This document shows positions 54,417 to 63,117 of a DNA stretch of 64,000 nt, one piece after another. The notes beneath the pieces were generated by a model. It did no database searches, was not told where the DNA came from, and saw only the letters and a program-made list of their open reading frames with translations. This DNA is from Rhizobium giardinii bv. giardinii H152 (GTDB lineage Bacteria > Pseudomonadota > Alphaproteobacteria > Rhizobiales > Rhizobiaceae), in contig NZ_KB902579.1 in assembly GCF_000379605.1 (NCBI RefSeq), forward strand, positions 62,111-126,110. Reading direction: 5' to 3'. The position numbers and the translations under genes were made by a program. Positions within the stretch are counted from its first letter, which is position 1; every line of letters starts with the position of its first letter.

Positions 54417-54549
54417 TCACGGCCTGACCGAGGCGCTATCGACGACTTTTGCGGTCGGTGTGGGTGAGAGGGGCCCGTTGATCCAGCCAATCCGAAGGCG
54501 CCGACAATCGACGGGTCCAACGCGTGAACCTCGGACTTGTGAAGTCACG
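54417..54549 (+). pseudogene. Remnant of OmpA-like gene C-terminus
   Basis: HGLTEALSTTFAVGVGE in one frame, then GPLIQPIRRRRQS, and in another frame ADNRRVQRVNLGLVKS. These match ITEALSTTFAIA...IGVGEEWPVDPAN...ADNRRVQLVNLGLVR of the intact OmpA-like protein at 51297-51866, with a deletion and a frameshift. It is a decayed duplicate lying downstream of sulfatase 4. Confidence 0.65.
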
Positions 54550-54585
54550 AAACGCCCGCAGACGGGCAAACCGGGAGTATTCCTC

Positions 54586-55284
54586 ATGATTCGGAAATTC
54601 GATATGCGCATCCTTGCAATCGCAGCAGGCCTGCTGTCCTTCACCGGGGTAGCGCTTGCCGAAGACGCGATCAGCGCGCCTGCACAGAAGACCATCGGCG
54701 GGACAACATCGAAAATGGTGCCGTCGCTGGCCGTCCTCAATTCGGGGGGCGCGACACTGGCCAACGGCAAGCTGACCATGACCGACATGTCCGCCAACTC
54801 GATCGTGTTCGCAGACCGCCCCGTGAGATCGGCGGGGCACGTGCTGACGACCGACTTCATCAAGGAATGGGACGAGGGCACGGACAGTTTTGCAGTCGAC
54901 CCGCCGAACGCCACCATCTCGGTGCTGAACAGCGACGGATCGGCAATCGAGGATGCGGTCGTCGTCCTGAACAAGCCGAAGCTGGAAGGCGGCACCCTGA
55001 CGTTTGACGTCGAGGTTCTGGAGGGTGAACTCACCAACGCCAACGGCCCGGCTTCGCTCTTCATCGACATGTTCGTGGCCCGCGCTGGAATGGGCCGTGT
55101 CGGGGTGGTTGGCGGCGTCGGCGTGCGAGGAGCCGCCTGGCATGGCGGCTGGTACGCCCATCCTGCTGCGGGCTACGGCGCAGCGGTGGCGGCAGGGGCC
55201 GTCGTTGGAGCGGCCGCCGCATCTGGGTATCGGCCGTACTATCCCCCCGCATGCGGTTATTATCCGTATCCGCCGTGCTACTAA
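54586..55284 (+). CDS. Exported hypothetical protein with Gly/Ala/Tyr-rich tail
   Basis: Protein of 232 aa with a signal peptide (RILAIAAGLLSFTGVALAED). A predicted beta-rich middle (residues 45-165) includes TLANGKLTMTDMSANSIVFA, DRPVRSAGHVLT and ISVLNSDGSAIEDAVVVLNK. The tail is rich in Gly, Ala and Tyr-Pro (AVAAGAVVGAAAASGYRPYY), with a Cys-Gly-Tyr-Tyr-Pro end. Such tails are common in rhizobial exported proteins with no known role. GGGAG precedes ATG 54586. The following gene begins 20 bp after its stop. Confidence 0.7.
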   Translation: MIRKFDMRILAIAAGLLSFTGVALAEDAISAPAQKTIGGTTSKMVPSLAVLNSGGATLANGKLTMTDMSANSIVFADRPVRSAGHVLTTDFIKEWDEGTDSFAVDPPNATISVLNSDGSAIEDAVVVLNKPKLEGGTLTFDVEVLEGELTNANGPASLFIDMFVARAGMGRVGVVGGVGVRGAAWHGGWYAHPAAGYGAAVAAGAVVGAAAASGYRPYYPPACGYYPYPPCY

Positions 55285-55304
55285 GGCGCGAAGCGGTGAA
55301 CGCC

Positions 55305-56036
55305 ATGCCTCTCGATAGAGCAGTGCCTCGCAGGCATAGGATGAGGGTGGCGGCCACGTTCGCCGCCGCCCTCGGGATCGTCTACCTGCTTGTCAGCTAC
55401 TTCATCATGCCCGAGCTCTGGATCCTCCATGACCGGAACCGCCTGGCTGAGTTTAGCAAGATGGTGACGACCACCGAACAGGACATTCCAGGCGACCCGA
55501 TCAATGTCGGCCTCGTAGGATCGAAGGAGCAGATAATCCGCGCCTTTGCTGCCGCAGGCTGGGATCCGGCTGACAAGATCACCTTGCTTTCGTCTGTCGA
55601 AATCGGGTTAAGCGTCGTACTTGACCGGCCAGACCTCGATGCCCCGGTCAGCGCGCTTCTGTTTGAGGGGCGCAAGCAGGATCTGGCCTTTGAGAAGCCA
55701 GTCGGCAAGAGCGCCGATGAACGCCACCATGTGCGTTTCTGGATGACAAAGACGCCAAGCGCTGACAGCGGGGATCTCTGGCTCGGTTCTGCCAGTTTCG
55801 ATCGGGGCGTCGGCCTCAGTCACGACACAGGGCAGATCACCCACCATATCGGCCCGGACCTGGATGCAGAACGAGGACTGGTGATCGGCGATCTGCAAAA
55901 AGCCGGACAGATTTCATCGACGTACGACGGCGCGGGTGTCGGCGCGACCAAGGTCGGCCGCAATGGTGGTGGCGATCCGTATTTCACGGACGGGAAGGTG
56001 CTCGTTGGAGTTTTGAAGATTGGTATACCACAATAA
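55305..56036 (+). CDS. LssY C-terminal-domain membrane protein
   Basis: About 243 aa with an N-terminal basic stretch and one transmembrane helix (ATFAAALGIVYLLVSYFIM), then a periplasmic LssY_C-type domain: DPINVGLVGSKEQIIRAFAA, AGWDPADKITLLSS, HHVRFWMTKTPSADSGDLWL and GRNGGGDPYFTDGKVLVGVL. The domain is known from the C-terminus of LssY and from stand-alone membrane proteins; its biochemical role is not established. ATG 55305 is preferred over the frame start at 55251, which overlaps the preceding gene. It appears to close the sulfatase 4 unit. Confidence 0.8.
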   Translation: MPLDRAVPRRHRMRVAATFAAALGIVYLLVSYFIMPELWILHDRNRLAEFSKMVTTTEQDIPGDPINVGLVGSKEQIIRAFAAAGWDPADKITLLSSVEIGLSVVLDRPDLDAPVSALLFEGRKQDLAFEKPVGKSADERHHVRFWMTKTPSADSGDLWLGSASFDRGVGLSHDTGQITHHIGPDLDAERGLVIGDLQKAGQISSTYDGAGVGATKVGRNGGGDPYFTDGKVLVGVLKIGIPQ

Positions 56037-56230
56037 GAGGACGCTTCATTTGGGAAACTGGTCGCATCGAAGCCGTGGCAGGTTAATTCCGCGAACGCGA
56101 TCCCACGATGATCGAGATCATCGAATATCTACACAAATCGGCCGGGTGGTGAGTTTCTAATGATTGCCGCAGCCACACTCGCTCGCGCTAGTCTGCTGCT
56201 AAACGCAGTGACGCACCCCGTGGCGGATTT

Positions 56231-56509
56231 TCAATCGAAGTCAAAAAAGTCCCACTTACGATCGCGACGGATAAGCGTGAGTGAGCGGTCCGGCTCTATC
56301 CTGTAGGTCTCAATGGCCATTTGGCCGTACTCGTCGACGATCTGGTTGGTGAACGTGCTGCCAATTGGCGCTTTCGTCAATTTCGTGCGCGGTTGATGGC
56401 CGCCATAGGTGATACTTCCGGGTATAGGTCGAACCGGCCCCGCATCGTATGCTGCTACACAAGCCGTTAGGGTGAGTAGGATGGCGCAGGCTGAAATTAA
56501 CTTTTTCAT
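56231..56509 (-). CDS. Small lipoprotein (92 aa)
   Basis: MKKLISACAILLTLTACVAA is a lipoprotein signal with lipobox LTAC (Cys 17). The mature part contains PGSITYGGHQPRTKLTKAPI, GSTFTNQIVDEYGQMAIETY and a charged end (RRDRKWDFFDFD), a small beta-rich domain of unknown function. ATG 56509 starts the signal peptide and GGAG lies 9 nt upstream. It is monocistronic on the minus strand in a 195-bp spaced position after the LssY_C gene. Confidence 0.65.
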   Translation of the reverse strand: MKKLISACAILLTLTACVAAYDAGPVRPIPGSITYGGHQPRTKLTKAPIGSTFTNQIVDEYGQMAIETYRIEPDRSLTLIRRDRKWDFFDFD

Positions 56510-56703
56510 ATTACTCGCGCTCCGGTTCATTCGTTTCTGGCGGCCTTTCTTCCAACACCTCGAAAAAGACCCCCGTGCCAAGCAAAGCGATCTTCTCGAG
56601 GAGTGACCGGTGCTGATTACGAGCGAGCGTAAGGGCCACGATCACAACCTAAACCAAGTTCCGGGATGAATGTTCCGAGAGCCGTCCGACAGCGCAAAGA
56701 TCA

Positions 56704-56843
56704 TTATCGCTCGTTGACAGGCCCGACCTTTCCGAGCGACGTCAGCCACGCATCCAACTCCTTCAAAACTATCCGCATTTTCCCAAGGCCGCGTATTATG
56801 TCGTGCCGTCTTTCAGCGATCTCGGCGGCGTACTCCGGCGCCG
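56704..56843 (-). pseudogene. Possible remnant of a small helical protein
   Basis: A frame without a start codon reads EYAAEIAERRHDIIRGLGKM and RIVLKELDAWLTSLGKVG to a TAA. An upstream ATG in another frame (MSLSVALTG) could be its original beginning, implying a frameshift. Evidence is limited to the protein-like composition. Confidence 0.3.
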
Positions 56844-56891
56844 GTCAAGGCCACGGATAGCGACATAGCCCACCACCGCACCTTGCGCGCG

Positions 56892-57437
56892 TCACCGTCT
56901 GACTGCGTCGGCAACATCAGCGGTGTTGAGCTCTCGCCGCAGCAGAACGAGCGTCGGATCGTCGTCGTAGTCCAGGGCCTTGAAACCCATATCGCGCTCC
57001 AACTCGATCGCTGAATGGTTTTCGCGGCTTTCTATGGACTCGATGCTCTTGATTTTGTGCCGTTCCGCATAGCGACAAATATGCGCGAGCACCTCCCAGC
57101 TTATTCCCTGATGTTTGAAGTCCTCACGGATTGTGAGTGCGACCTCGCCTCGTTGATCGTCCTCGTCAGTCGCCAGCATTGCCACCGCAAGCAGCGTTTC
57201 ATTGGGAGAGAGGGCGAGAAAATTGACGATGTGAGGCTCGTCGATACGCGTCATTTCGGCGAGCCTTTCATGGGACACTGCCTTCATGCCGGAGAGAAAT
57301 CGAAATCGGAGATCCTCCGGCGTCACATGCTTGAAGAATTCCGCAACAAGTGCACTGTCTTGTGGCGTAGCGTGCCGGACATGGAAACGAAATCCCGTGC
57401 GTGTGGTCAGGTCGTCATCGGTGTCATTAACGTTCAT
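56892..57437 (-). CDS. GNAT-family acetyltransferase
   Basis: Acetyl-CoA-dependent N-acyltransferase of 181 aa. N-terminal strand FHVRHATPQDSALVAEFFKH, a DLRFRFLSGMKAVS helix region, strand AVAMLATDE, and the acetyl-CoA loop region TIREDFKHQGISWEVLAHIC followed by IESIESRENHSAIELERDMG. It resembles the GNAT domain of protein acetyltransferases of the Pat type, whose substrates include acyl-CoA synthetases and stress proteins. GGAG precedes ATG 57437. A perfect FixK/FNR-type box at 57524-57537 lies 87 bp upstream, so expression should rise under low oxygen. Confidence 0.85.
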   Translation of the reverse strand: MNVNDTDDDLTTRTGFRFHVRHATPQDSALVAEFFKHVTPEDLRFRFLSGMKAVSHERLAEMTRIDEPHIVNFLALSPNETLLAVAMLATDEDDQRGEVALTIREDFKHQGISWEVLAHICRYAERHKIKSIESIESRENHSAIELERDMGFKALDYDDDPTLVLLRRELNTADVADAVRR

Positions 57438-57523
57438 TTCGCTTCTCCTTTGGCCAGTCCGAGTCGGACGGCCGCGCCATGGGCTTACGGCCAGCGAGAT
57501 TAGCGCCGCGTTTCGCATCGACC

Positions 57524-57537
57524 TTGATTTAGCTCAA
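57524..57537. promoter_or_regulatory. FixK/FNR-type box 1 (before GNAT gene)
   Basis: TTGATTTAGCTCAA fits TTGA-N6-TCAA exactly, upstream of the GNAT gene on the minus strand. Confidence 0.7.
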
Positions 57538-57676
57538 GGAACGAAAAGATCCGTAATGTCGAAAGTAATATAAGCTGCGAGATTGAGGCCACAGTCCGAC
57601 TGACCGCAGCCGCACTCCGCTCGACAGAGCGACGCCGACGAGTTGTTCGGCGCGGCCCCGCGTGACTGCGTCCCCG

Positions 57677-58660
57677 TCAGGGGACCAGGACTGCTGCGCC
57701 ACTCACATTGCCCGCCCGCAGATCGGCAAGCGCGAGGTTGGCGTCCTCAAGCCGATAAACGGTCGTGTGGGTGCTCACGCCGGCTTCCTTCGCGGCCGAG
57801 AAAAATTCCCGTGCATCCTGACGCGTCAGGTTCGCCACGGAAACGAGTTCACGCTCGCCCCAGAGCACGGCGTAAGGCATGGCGGGGATGTCGCTCATGT
57901 GGATGCCTCCGCAGACCACGCGCCCGCCTTTGCGCACCGCCTTGAGTGCCGCCGGCACGAGGCTGCCGACCGGCGCGAAGATGATCGCGGCGTCCAGCGG
58001 TTCCGGCGCCGGCTCATCCGAACCGCCGGCCCAGGTGACGCCAAGGTCGAGGGCGAAGCGCCTGGCCGTCGCGTCATCGGGGCGGGTAAACGCATAAACC
58101 TTCCGCCCCTGCCAGATGCAGAGCTGGGCGATGATGTGTGCCGCGGCTCCGAAACCGTAAATGCCGATCAATCGGCCGTCACCGGCCCGCTTCAGCGAGC
58201 GCCAGCCGATCAGGCCGGCGCACAGCAGGGGCGCCAGGGATACGGGAGCGGCTGCGGGGTCGAGATCGAACGCATAGCCTGCGTCCGCAACGGCATGGGT
58301 GGCGAAGCCGCCATCGCGGGTGTAGCCGGTGAACAAGGGGTCATCACAGAGGTTTTCTGCATTGGATCGACAGTAGGAGCATGTCCCGCAGGTATGGCCG
58401 AGCCAGGGCACCCCGACGCGGCGGCCGATTTTCGCTCTATCGACATTGTCGCCCACCGCTTCGACGATGCCGACGATCTCGTGACCTGGGATCAGCGGCA
58501 GCTTCGGCTGCGGCAGATCGCCATCGATGACGTGAAGGTCCGTGCGACAGATGGCGCAGGCTTCGATCCTGATGCGGATTTCACCCGCAAGCGGCAATGG
58601 AAGCGGCCGTTCGACAGCGATCAGCGGCCCGCCAATTGCTTCAATGACCATCGCTCGCAT
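57677..58660 (-). CDS. Zinc-dependent alcohol dehydrogenase
   Basis: Medium-chain dehydrogenase/reductase of 327 aa, cytosolic. Catalytic zinc ligands: Cys in CAICRTDLH, His-Glu in PGHEIVG, and Cys near LLCAG. Structural zinc site: CGTCSYCRSNAENLC (four Cys). The Rossmann motif IGIYGFGAAAH binds NAD(P). It matches the AdhA-like group that oxidises or reduces short-chain alcohols and aldehydes, often found with BON and MBL-fold proteins in rhizobial hypoxia clusters. ATG 58660 (MRAMVIEA) is the conserved start. It lies 106 bp behind the DksA-type gene and is likely co-transcribed with it. Confidence 0.9.
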   Translation of the reverse strand: MRAMVIEAIGGPLIAVERPLPLPLAGEIRIRIEACAICRTDLHVIDGDLPQPKLPLIPGHEIVGIVEAVGDNVDRAKIGRRVGVPWLGHTCGTCSYCRSNAENLCDDPLFTGYTRDGGFATHAVADAGYAFDLDPAAAPVSLAPLLCAGLIGWRSLKRAGDGRLIGIYGFGAAAHIIAQLCIWQGRKVYAFTRPDDATARRFALDLGVTWAGGSDEPAPEPLDAAIIFAPVGSLVPAALKAVRKGGRVVCGGIHMSDIPAMPYAVLWGERELVSVANLTRQDAREFFSAAKEAGVSTHTTVYRLEDANLALADLRAGNVSGAAVLVP

Positions 58661-58765
58661 TGCATGGGCCCTTCGCTGATATCGGTGGAGCCTGCCCGAA
58701 AGGCGGGAATCGCCTTCCATCCCACGCCGTCATTCGCTCCAAGCGAGATTTCCGGACTCGATCTG

Positions 58766-59104
58766 TCAGGCTCGGCTGCTGCTGGCTGCGCCACGTGCGC
58801 ATTCGACGCAATAGGGCGTAAAGGGCAGAGCTTCGAGCCTCTGTTCACCAATTTCGGCCCCGCAAAGGACGCATCGGCCGTAGGTTCCACTGTCAATGCG
58901 ATCAAGCGCAGATGAAATCGCCTTCAATTCCTCACGGCCGCTGCGTTCCATGCCCATGAGAACCTCGTCGTTCTCCGTTTCGATCGCCCGGTCGGCGCTG
59001 TCGGCATCCAGTTGCTTGCCAAGGTCGCGTTCGATCGCTGCGAGCCGCCGCTCGATGCCACGACGGCGATCTTCGAGATCTCGTTTTATCTCTACAGTGT
59101 TCAT
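58766..59104 (-). CDS. DksA/TraR-type zinc-finger protein
   Basis: A 112-aa protein with an N-terminal coiled coil (EIKRDLEDRRRGIERRLAAI, with acidic tip residues) and a C-terminal four-Cys zinc finger CVLCGAEIGEQRLEALPFTP then YCVECA. This is the DksA/TraR layout; such proteins enter the secondary channel of RNA polymerase and adjust transcription during stress with or without ppGpp. The ATG at 59104 begins MNTVEIKRD with GGTGAG upstream. FixK/FNR-type box 2 at 59215-59228 precedes it by 111 bp. Confidence 0.88.
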   Translation of the reverse strand: MNTVEIKRDLEDRRRGIERRLAAIERDLGKQLDADSADRAIETENDEVLMGMERSGREELKAISSALDRIDSGTYGRCVLCGAEIGEQRLEALPFTPYCVECARGAASSSRA

Positions 59105-59214
59105 TTTTGTTCTCACCCAATTGCGGTCGACTTGAAGCCGGCAACGCCGTCTGCATGCAATGGCTGCGACCTCTCCATAACTGCTCCAGCATATGCGGTT
59201 ACGGGCTGTGCTCA

Positions 59215-59228
59215 TTGACCAGGATCAA
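59215..59228. promoter_or_regulatory. FixK/FNR-type box 2 (before DksA-type gene)
   Basis: TTGACCAGGATCAA, an exact TTGA-N6-TCAA match, 111 bp upstream of the DksA-type start. Confidence 0.65.
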
Positions 59229-59332
59229 GAAGTGGGACGTGGTGCGGCAGGGCTTATGGTCATGCCAACAATTCCACAGCGCCTGCACCCGACGACCCAT
59301 CTCGTCCTTGCATTGTTGCGGACACGGGGAAA

Positions 59333-60919
59333 TTACTCTGCCAGTACCCGCCGAAGCTTGCGGACAATTACGCCTCTTGCCTTGTCGTCGGCAGTCTTTG
59401 CCAGTTTATCCTGCAGATCAAGGACAAGCGATTGAAAGTCGTTGTGCCAGTCCGTGCTGCCTACCCGAATTGGGTCGATCCGTGGCGGCTGCGCCGCATC
59501 AGATATATCGACCGGCCCCTCCGGTGTCAGCCGGAACGCTGCGTCCAAATGCGGGGACGTGATCCGTTGCTCCGGCAAGAAAGCCAACAGGCGCTGCCGC
59601 AGACCTGAAATTCCCTCGTCTTCGCCATGGACGAGAAAGACACCGGCCCTGACAGGTTGTCGCGCACGGACCCACTCCGCCAGTTCCGGCCCATCGGCAT
59701 GACCGCTGTAGATATCGAGCCGGCGAATGCGCGCGCGGACTTTTATGTCGTCTCCCTGAATGCGTACCATCGAGGCGCCATCCTCGAGAATACGCCCCAG
59801 TGTGCCCGCTGCCTGATATCCGACAAGCAGGACTGTGGCTTCGTCCCGCCAAAGCCAGTTCTTCAGCCGATGGCGAATGCGCCCTGCCTCGCACATACCG
59901 CTTGCGGCGATGACGATGTGAAATCCCTTGATGAAATCGACGGCCTTGGATTGTTCGACCGTCTCGGTGAACCGCACGTTTCTGGCCTGCATGGCCTTGG
60001 CCAGCAATGCCCCGTTTTCCATGTCCCGCGCATGCTTGCGAAAGATCGCGCTGGCTCGCGTCGCCAACGGCGAATCGATAATAATCGGGCATTTCGCAAT
60101 CTCGCCAGCTTCCATCAAGTACACCAGATCGGCGAGCAGCTCTTGCGTGCGTTCGACGGCGAAGGAGGGGACGAGAAGCGCCCCGTCGGGATGGGTTGCC
60201 GCCACGACCTCCGCGCGCAACGCCTCGCGGCGAGTTTGGTCCGTGGCTTCGATGCGGTCCGTGTCGCCATATGTGCTCTCGCAAACGACATAGTCCCAGC
60301 CCGCCGGCGCCTCCGGGTCGAATTGCAGAAGTTTGTGGCTGGGCCCGATGTCGCCGGAAAAGAGCATCCTGACCGTGGGGGAGCCGGCGATTTCCATTTC
60401 CACCGAAGCGGAGCCGAGCAGGTGGCCGGCGTTCCAGAACCTGAAACGGATGCCCTCCGCCGCGGTCTGCCATGTTTCAAGTTCCACGGCGCGCAGCAGC
60501 GTCACTGCAACGGCTGCGTCCTCGGCGGTATAGATGGGTGCAACGGTGAGGCGGCCGCGGCGCTGGTTGCGTCGGTTCAGGTGCTCGACTTCGCTTTCCT
60601 GAATATGGGCGGAGTCCGGAAGCATCACGGAGCAGAGATCGATCGTGCCGGGCGTCGCAAAGATCGGCCCGTCGAATCCGGTTTTGACAAGCTTCGGCAG
60701 CAACCCGGAGTGGTCGATATGCGCGTGGGTCAGGATGACCGCATCGATCATCCGAGGGTCAAAGGGAAAGACCCGATAGTTGAGTTCCTTTTCCGTCTTG
60801 GATCCCTGGAACAGACCGCAATCGACAAGAATGCGCGTTTCGCGAAATTCGATAAGATGACAGGATCCGGTGACCGTGCCGGCGGCGCCATGGAAACGGA
60901 TGGTCGGCTGATCAGGCAT
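59333..60919 (-). CDS. MBL-fold beta-CASP RNA/nucleic-acid hydrolase
   Basis: Metallo-beta-lactamase/beta-CASP protein of 528 aa, cytosolic. Zinc motif II THAHIDHSG, motif 1 strand ILVDCGLFQGSK, later His in WNAGHLLGSASVEM, Asp in LFSGDIG, beta-CASP motifs A-C including VCESTYGDTDR, IIIDSPLATRA and IAASGMCEAGRIRHRL, and the final YSGHADGPEL. This is the YSH1/CPSF-like group of exo/endoribonucleases. Members recur in anoxia-responsive clusters of rhizobia with BON and USP proteins. ATG 60919 is supported by GGAT upstream and by the conserved start of the fold. FixK/FNR-type box 3 is 69 bp upstream. Confidence 0.9.
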   Translation of the reverse strand: MPDQPTIRFHGAAGTVTGSCHLIEFRETRILVDCGLFQGSKTEKELNYRVFPFDPRMIDAVILTHAHIDHSGLLPKLVKTGFDGPIFATPGTIDLCSVMLPDSAHIQESEVEHLNRRNQRRGRLTVAPIYTAEDAAVAVTLLRAVELETWQTAAEGIRFRFWNAGHLLGSASVEMEIAGSPTVRMLFSGDIGPSHKLLQFDPEAPAGWDYVVCESTYGDTDRIEATDQTRREALRAEVVAATHPDGALLVPSFAVERTQELLADLVYLMEAGEIAKCPIIIDSPLATRASAIFRKHARDMENGALLAKAMQARNVRFTETVEQSKAVDFIKGFHIVIAASGMCEAGRIRHRLKNWLWRDEATVLLVGYQAAGTLGRILEDGASMVRIQGDDIKVRARIRRLDIYSGHADGPELAEWVRARQPVRAGVFLVHGEDEGISGLRQRLLAFLPEQRITSPHLDAAFRLTPEGPVDISDAAQPPRIDPIRVGSTDWHNDFQSLVLDLQDKLAKTADDKARGVIVRKLRRVLAE

Positions 60920-60987
60920 GGGTTCTCGGATCCTTTGGCGGGATGTCAGGTCGTTGGTTAGAATAGCCGTCAAAAGCGGGGCGCATC

Positions 60988-61001
60988 TTGATGTGCGTCA
61001 A
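60988..61001. promoter_or_regulatory. FixK/FNR-type box 3 (MBL gene / membrane gene)
   Basis: TTGATGTGCGTCAA, an exact TTGA-N6-TCAA match, between the MBL gene (minus) and the membrane-protein gene (plus); it may serve one or both. Confidence 0.65.
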
Positions 61002-61116
61002 ACTCGAGCCGTGCCCGTTGACGAATGGGGCGAGGCGAAGGGGAAGACAGTCATAGTGACTATGGGCCGAATAGATCGCCGCTCCACTCTCACCCCAGCG
61101 AGGGCAAATAACGGCA

Positions 61117-61668
61117 GTGAGCTTCATACGAGCAGATCGCAGCAATTATACAATCCTCATCCGGGTCGACCGGATGGCTCGTCTTTTCAACTCGCTCGAC
61201 CCCACACCCTTCAGGGAACGCGACCTCGACGACGATGCCGAGCGATTTATCGTCGAGTGGGCACAGGAAACACCTGCGAACGTACCGATTGAAATCGTTA
61301 TCCAATTGCCGAAGGAAGAAGCGAATACCGAATCCGCGCAGACTGTGATGCATGCCGTGCAACACAACTTCGAGGGGCGTGCTACGCAGGCAAGCCGGGA
61401 ACTGCGAGAGCTGCTGCGGGAGGGACGGCGGGCCTTGATCATCGGTATCCCGATTTTGGCCTTCAGCCTCATTGCAAGCCAGATGGTCAACAATTTGTCA
61501 GGGGCGGCGGCATTTTCCCGCGTGGTCAGCGAAAGCCTGCTGATATTTGGCTGGGTTGCAAACTGGCGCGCTCTGGAAATCTTTCTTTATGGCTGGTGGC
61601 CTATTGCGCGCCGTCGCGCGCTTTATCGGCGACTAGCCTCAGCATCCGTGACGGTTCTGTGGAACTAA
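61117..61668 (+). CDS. Membrane protein, stress-cluster type (183 aa)
   Basis: The N-terminal cytosolic part holds FNSLDPTPFRERDLDDDAER and IVEWAQETPANVPIEIVIQL, then a linker helix, then two transmembrane helices (ALIIGIPILAFSLIASQMVN and ESLLIFGWVANWRALEIFLY) ending RRRALYRRL. The sequence matches, from memory, a small family that accompanies BON and alcohol dehydrogenase genes in rhizobial stress clusters; no function is known. Start GTG 61117 keeps the strand ILIRVDRMARLFN; an ATG at 61174 is an alternative. Confidence 0.65.
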   Translation: MSFIRADRSNYTILIRVDRMARLFNSLDPTPFRERDLDDDAERFIVEWAQETPANVPIEIVIQLPKEEANTESAQTVMHAVQHNFEGRATQASRELRELLREGRRALIIGIPILAFSLIASQMVNNLSGAAAFSRVVSESLLIFGWVANWRALEIFLYGWWPIARRRALYRRLASASVTVLWN

Positions 61669-61783
61669 AACGTCAGGCCAGAGAAGCGGCGCGCGCCGGT
61701 TCTATGCCTATGGCTTAACGGTGCGCTCGCGCGTTGCAGCGTCAAGCTCCTTCAATCTGCTGGGCGGGAAAGGATCCAGTGAT

Positions 61784-61797
61784 TTGACCGGGATCAA
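61784..61797. promoter_or_regulatory. FixK/FNR-type box 4 (before BON gene)
   Basis: TTGACCGGGATCAA, an exact TTGA-N6-TCAA match, 82 bp upstream of the triple-BON gene. Confidence 0.7.
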
Positions 61798-61878
61798 TGC
61801 TTGTCGCCCATGAAGTGCCGAAAGTGGCGTCGGTAAGCGGATGAATAAGTTGCCCTTGGAGGCAGAGAAGAGGGTTCA

Positions 61879-62526
61879 ATGAACGACAATGTTTTGAGAC
61901 AGGACATTATCGATGAACTTGAGTTCGAGCCGAGCATCGACGCCGCGGATATCGGCGTGGCGGTCGAAAATGGTGTTGCAACCCTCACGGGCCATGTCCC
62001 GACCTATGCCCAGAAAGCGACGATCGAGGACGTCGTTCGACGGGTAGCCGGCGTTAAAGGCATCGCCCAGGAAATCGAAGTGCGCCCCTTCGGGGCTAAT
62101 CAGACCGCAGACGACGAGATCGCCAAGCGCGCCTTGTACATGATCAACTGGAATACGACAGTTCCCAAGAATGCCGTCCAGGTGAAGGTCCAAAAGGGAT
62201 GGGTAACACTGACGGGCAACGTCGAATGGCACTATCAAAAGATTGCCGCCGGTGACGCGGTGAGGGGACTTGCAGGGGTCTCTGGAGTCAGCAACACCAT
62301 CGACCTCAAGCCACGGGTTTCCGTTTCCGACGTCAAGAAACGCATCCAGGACGCACTGAAGCGAAATGCAGAAGTCGAAGCCAAGGGCATTCGGATTGAC
62401 GTTCTCGACGGCATTGTCACGCTCGAAGGCCGCGTCAAAGCCTGGCCAGAGCGCGATGCAGCCGAAAGGGCGGCGTGGTCCGCACCTGGCGTCAAGGCGG
62501 TCGTGGACCGGATCACTGTCGGGTGA
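61879..62526 (+). CDS. Triple BON-domain protein
   Basis: A 215-aa protein made of three BON domains, each with the pattern D-I-x-x-x-L/alpha, then strand VxVENGVATLTGHV or its equivalents (VKVQKGWVTLTGNVEWHYQK, IRIDVLDGIVTLEGRVKAWP) and a closing VKxVxxxI. No signal peptide is apparent, unlike OsmY, so it is probably cytosolic. BON domains bind membranes or lipids and occur in osmotic and stress proteins. FixK/FNR-type box 4 is upstream; GGCAGAGAAGAGGG lies near the ATG. Confidence 0.9.
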   Translation: MNDNVLRQDIIDELEFEPSIDAADIGVAVENGVATLTGHVPTYAQKATIEDVVRRVAGVKGIAQEIEVRPFGANQTADDEIAKRALYMINWNTTVPKNAVQVKVQKGWVTLTGNVEWHYQKIAAGDAVRGLAGVSGVSNTIDLKPRVSVSDVKKRIQDALKRNAEVEAKGIRIDVLDGIVTLEGRVKAWPERDAAERAAWSAPGVKAVVDRITVG

Positions 62527-62636
62527 AGCGCCTATGGAATGGCGAGAGCCGGTCTCTCGTGGGCATGCTGAATCCGGCACGGGCGAGGGATAACCGACGG
62601 AACGGGAATCAGCGCTTGAAGACAAGGAGCTACCTG

Positions 62637-63104
62637 ATGCCTGCCGCCTACACCATAGCTCAAATCTCCGCTGAACAGATCGACGTAACCTATCCGCTCG
62701 TGCGAAATGTGGAACAGGCGCTGCAACAGGCCGAGTGGCGCGAAATCTGCGAGGCCATCATTCAGCGACGTGTCAATCTGGCCGGTGCCAACCAAATAGT
62801 CATCGCGACAAATCGAACAGGATATATCCGCGGCATCTGTATGTTCCGCGTCAGAAGCCATCCGCGATACGGGGAACTGCTCGATGTGCCGATATTCGTC
62901 GCGATCAGCGCCGGGGACGTCGCGGGCGTTTCCGAGGCGCTGCTCGATCACCTCAGGACATTGGCGCACAATCAACAATGCAGAGTGATGCGGGTCTGGG
63001 GGCTGGGTGCCGACAACTTGAGCAGAACCCTGCGAAAAGGTGAGTTCGATCGCTGGGATCACGGCCTGCTGGTGTCGGTTGACGTGGATACCGGCGATCC
63101 CTGA
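62637..63104 (+). CDS. GNAT-like hypothetical protein (155 aa)
   Basis: Start ATG 62637 with a strong AGGAG upstream; the frame before it is the end of the BON gene region. The protein has a mixed alpha/beta layout: QISAEQIDVTYPLVRNVEQA, a strand IVIATNRTGYIRGICMFRVR, then LDVPIFVAISAGDVAGVSEA and a strand CRVMRVWGLG. This is compatible with a GNAT acyltransferase fold lacking a clear acetyl-CoA loop. Function is uncertain. It is 110 bp after the BON gene in the same direction, so probably co-expressed. Confidence 0.6.
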   Translation: MPAAYTIAQISAEQIDVTYPLVRNVEQALQQAEWREICEAIIQRRVNLAGANQIVIATNRTGYIRGICMFRVRSHPRYGELLDVPIFVAISAGDVAGVSEALLDHLRTLAHNQQCRVMRVWGLGADNLSRTLRKGEFDRWDHGLLVSVDVDTGDP

Positions 63105-63117
63105 CGGTTTCGTGAGG

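Noticed and set aside
59627-60961. 444-codon plus-strand frame
   Set aside because: Antisense of the MBL/beta-CASP gene, which has all its metal motifs on the minus strand.
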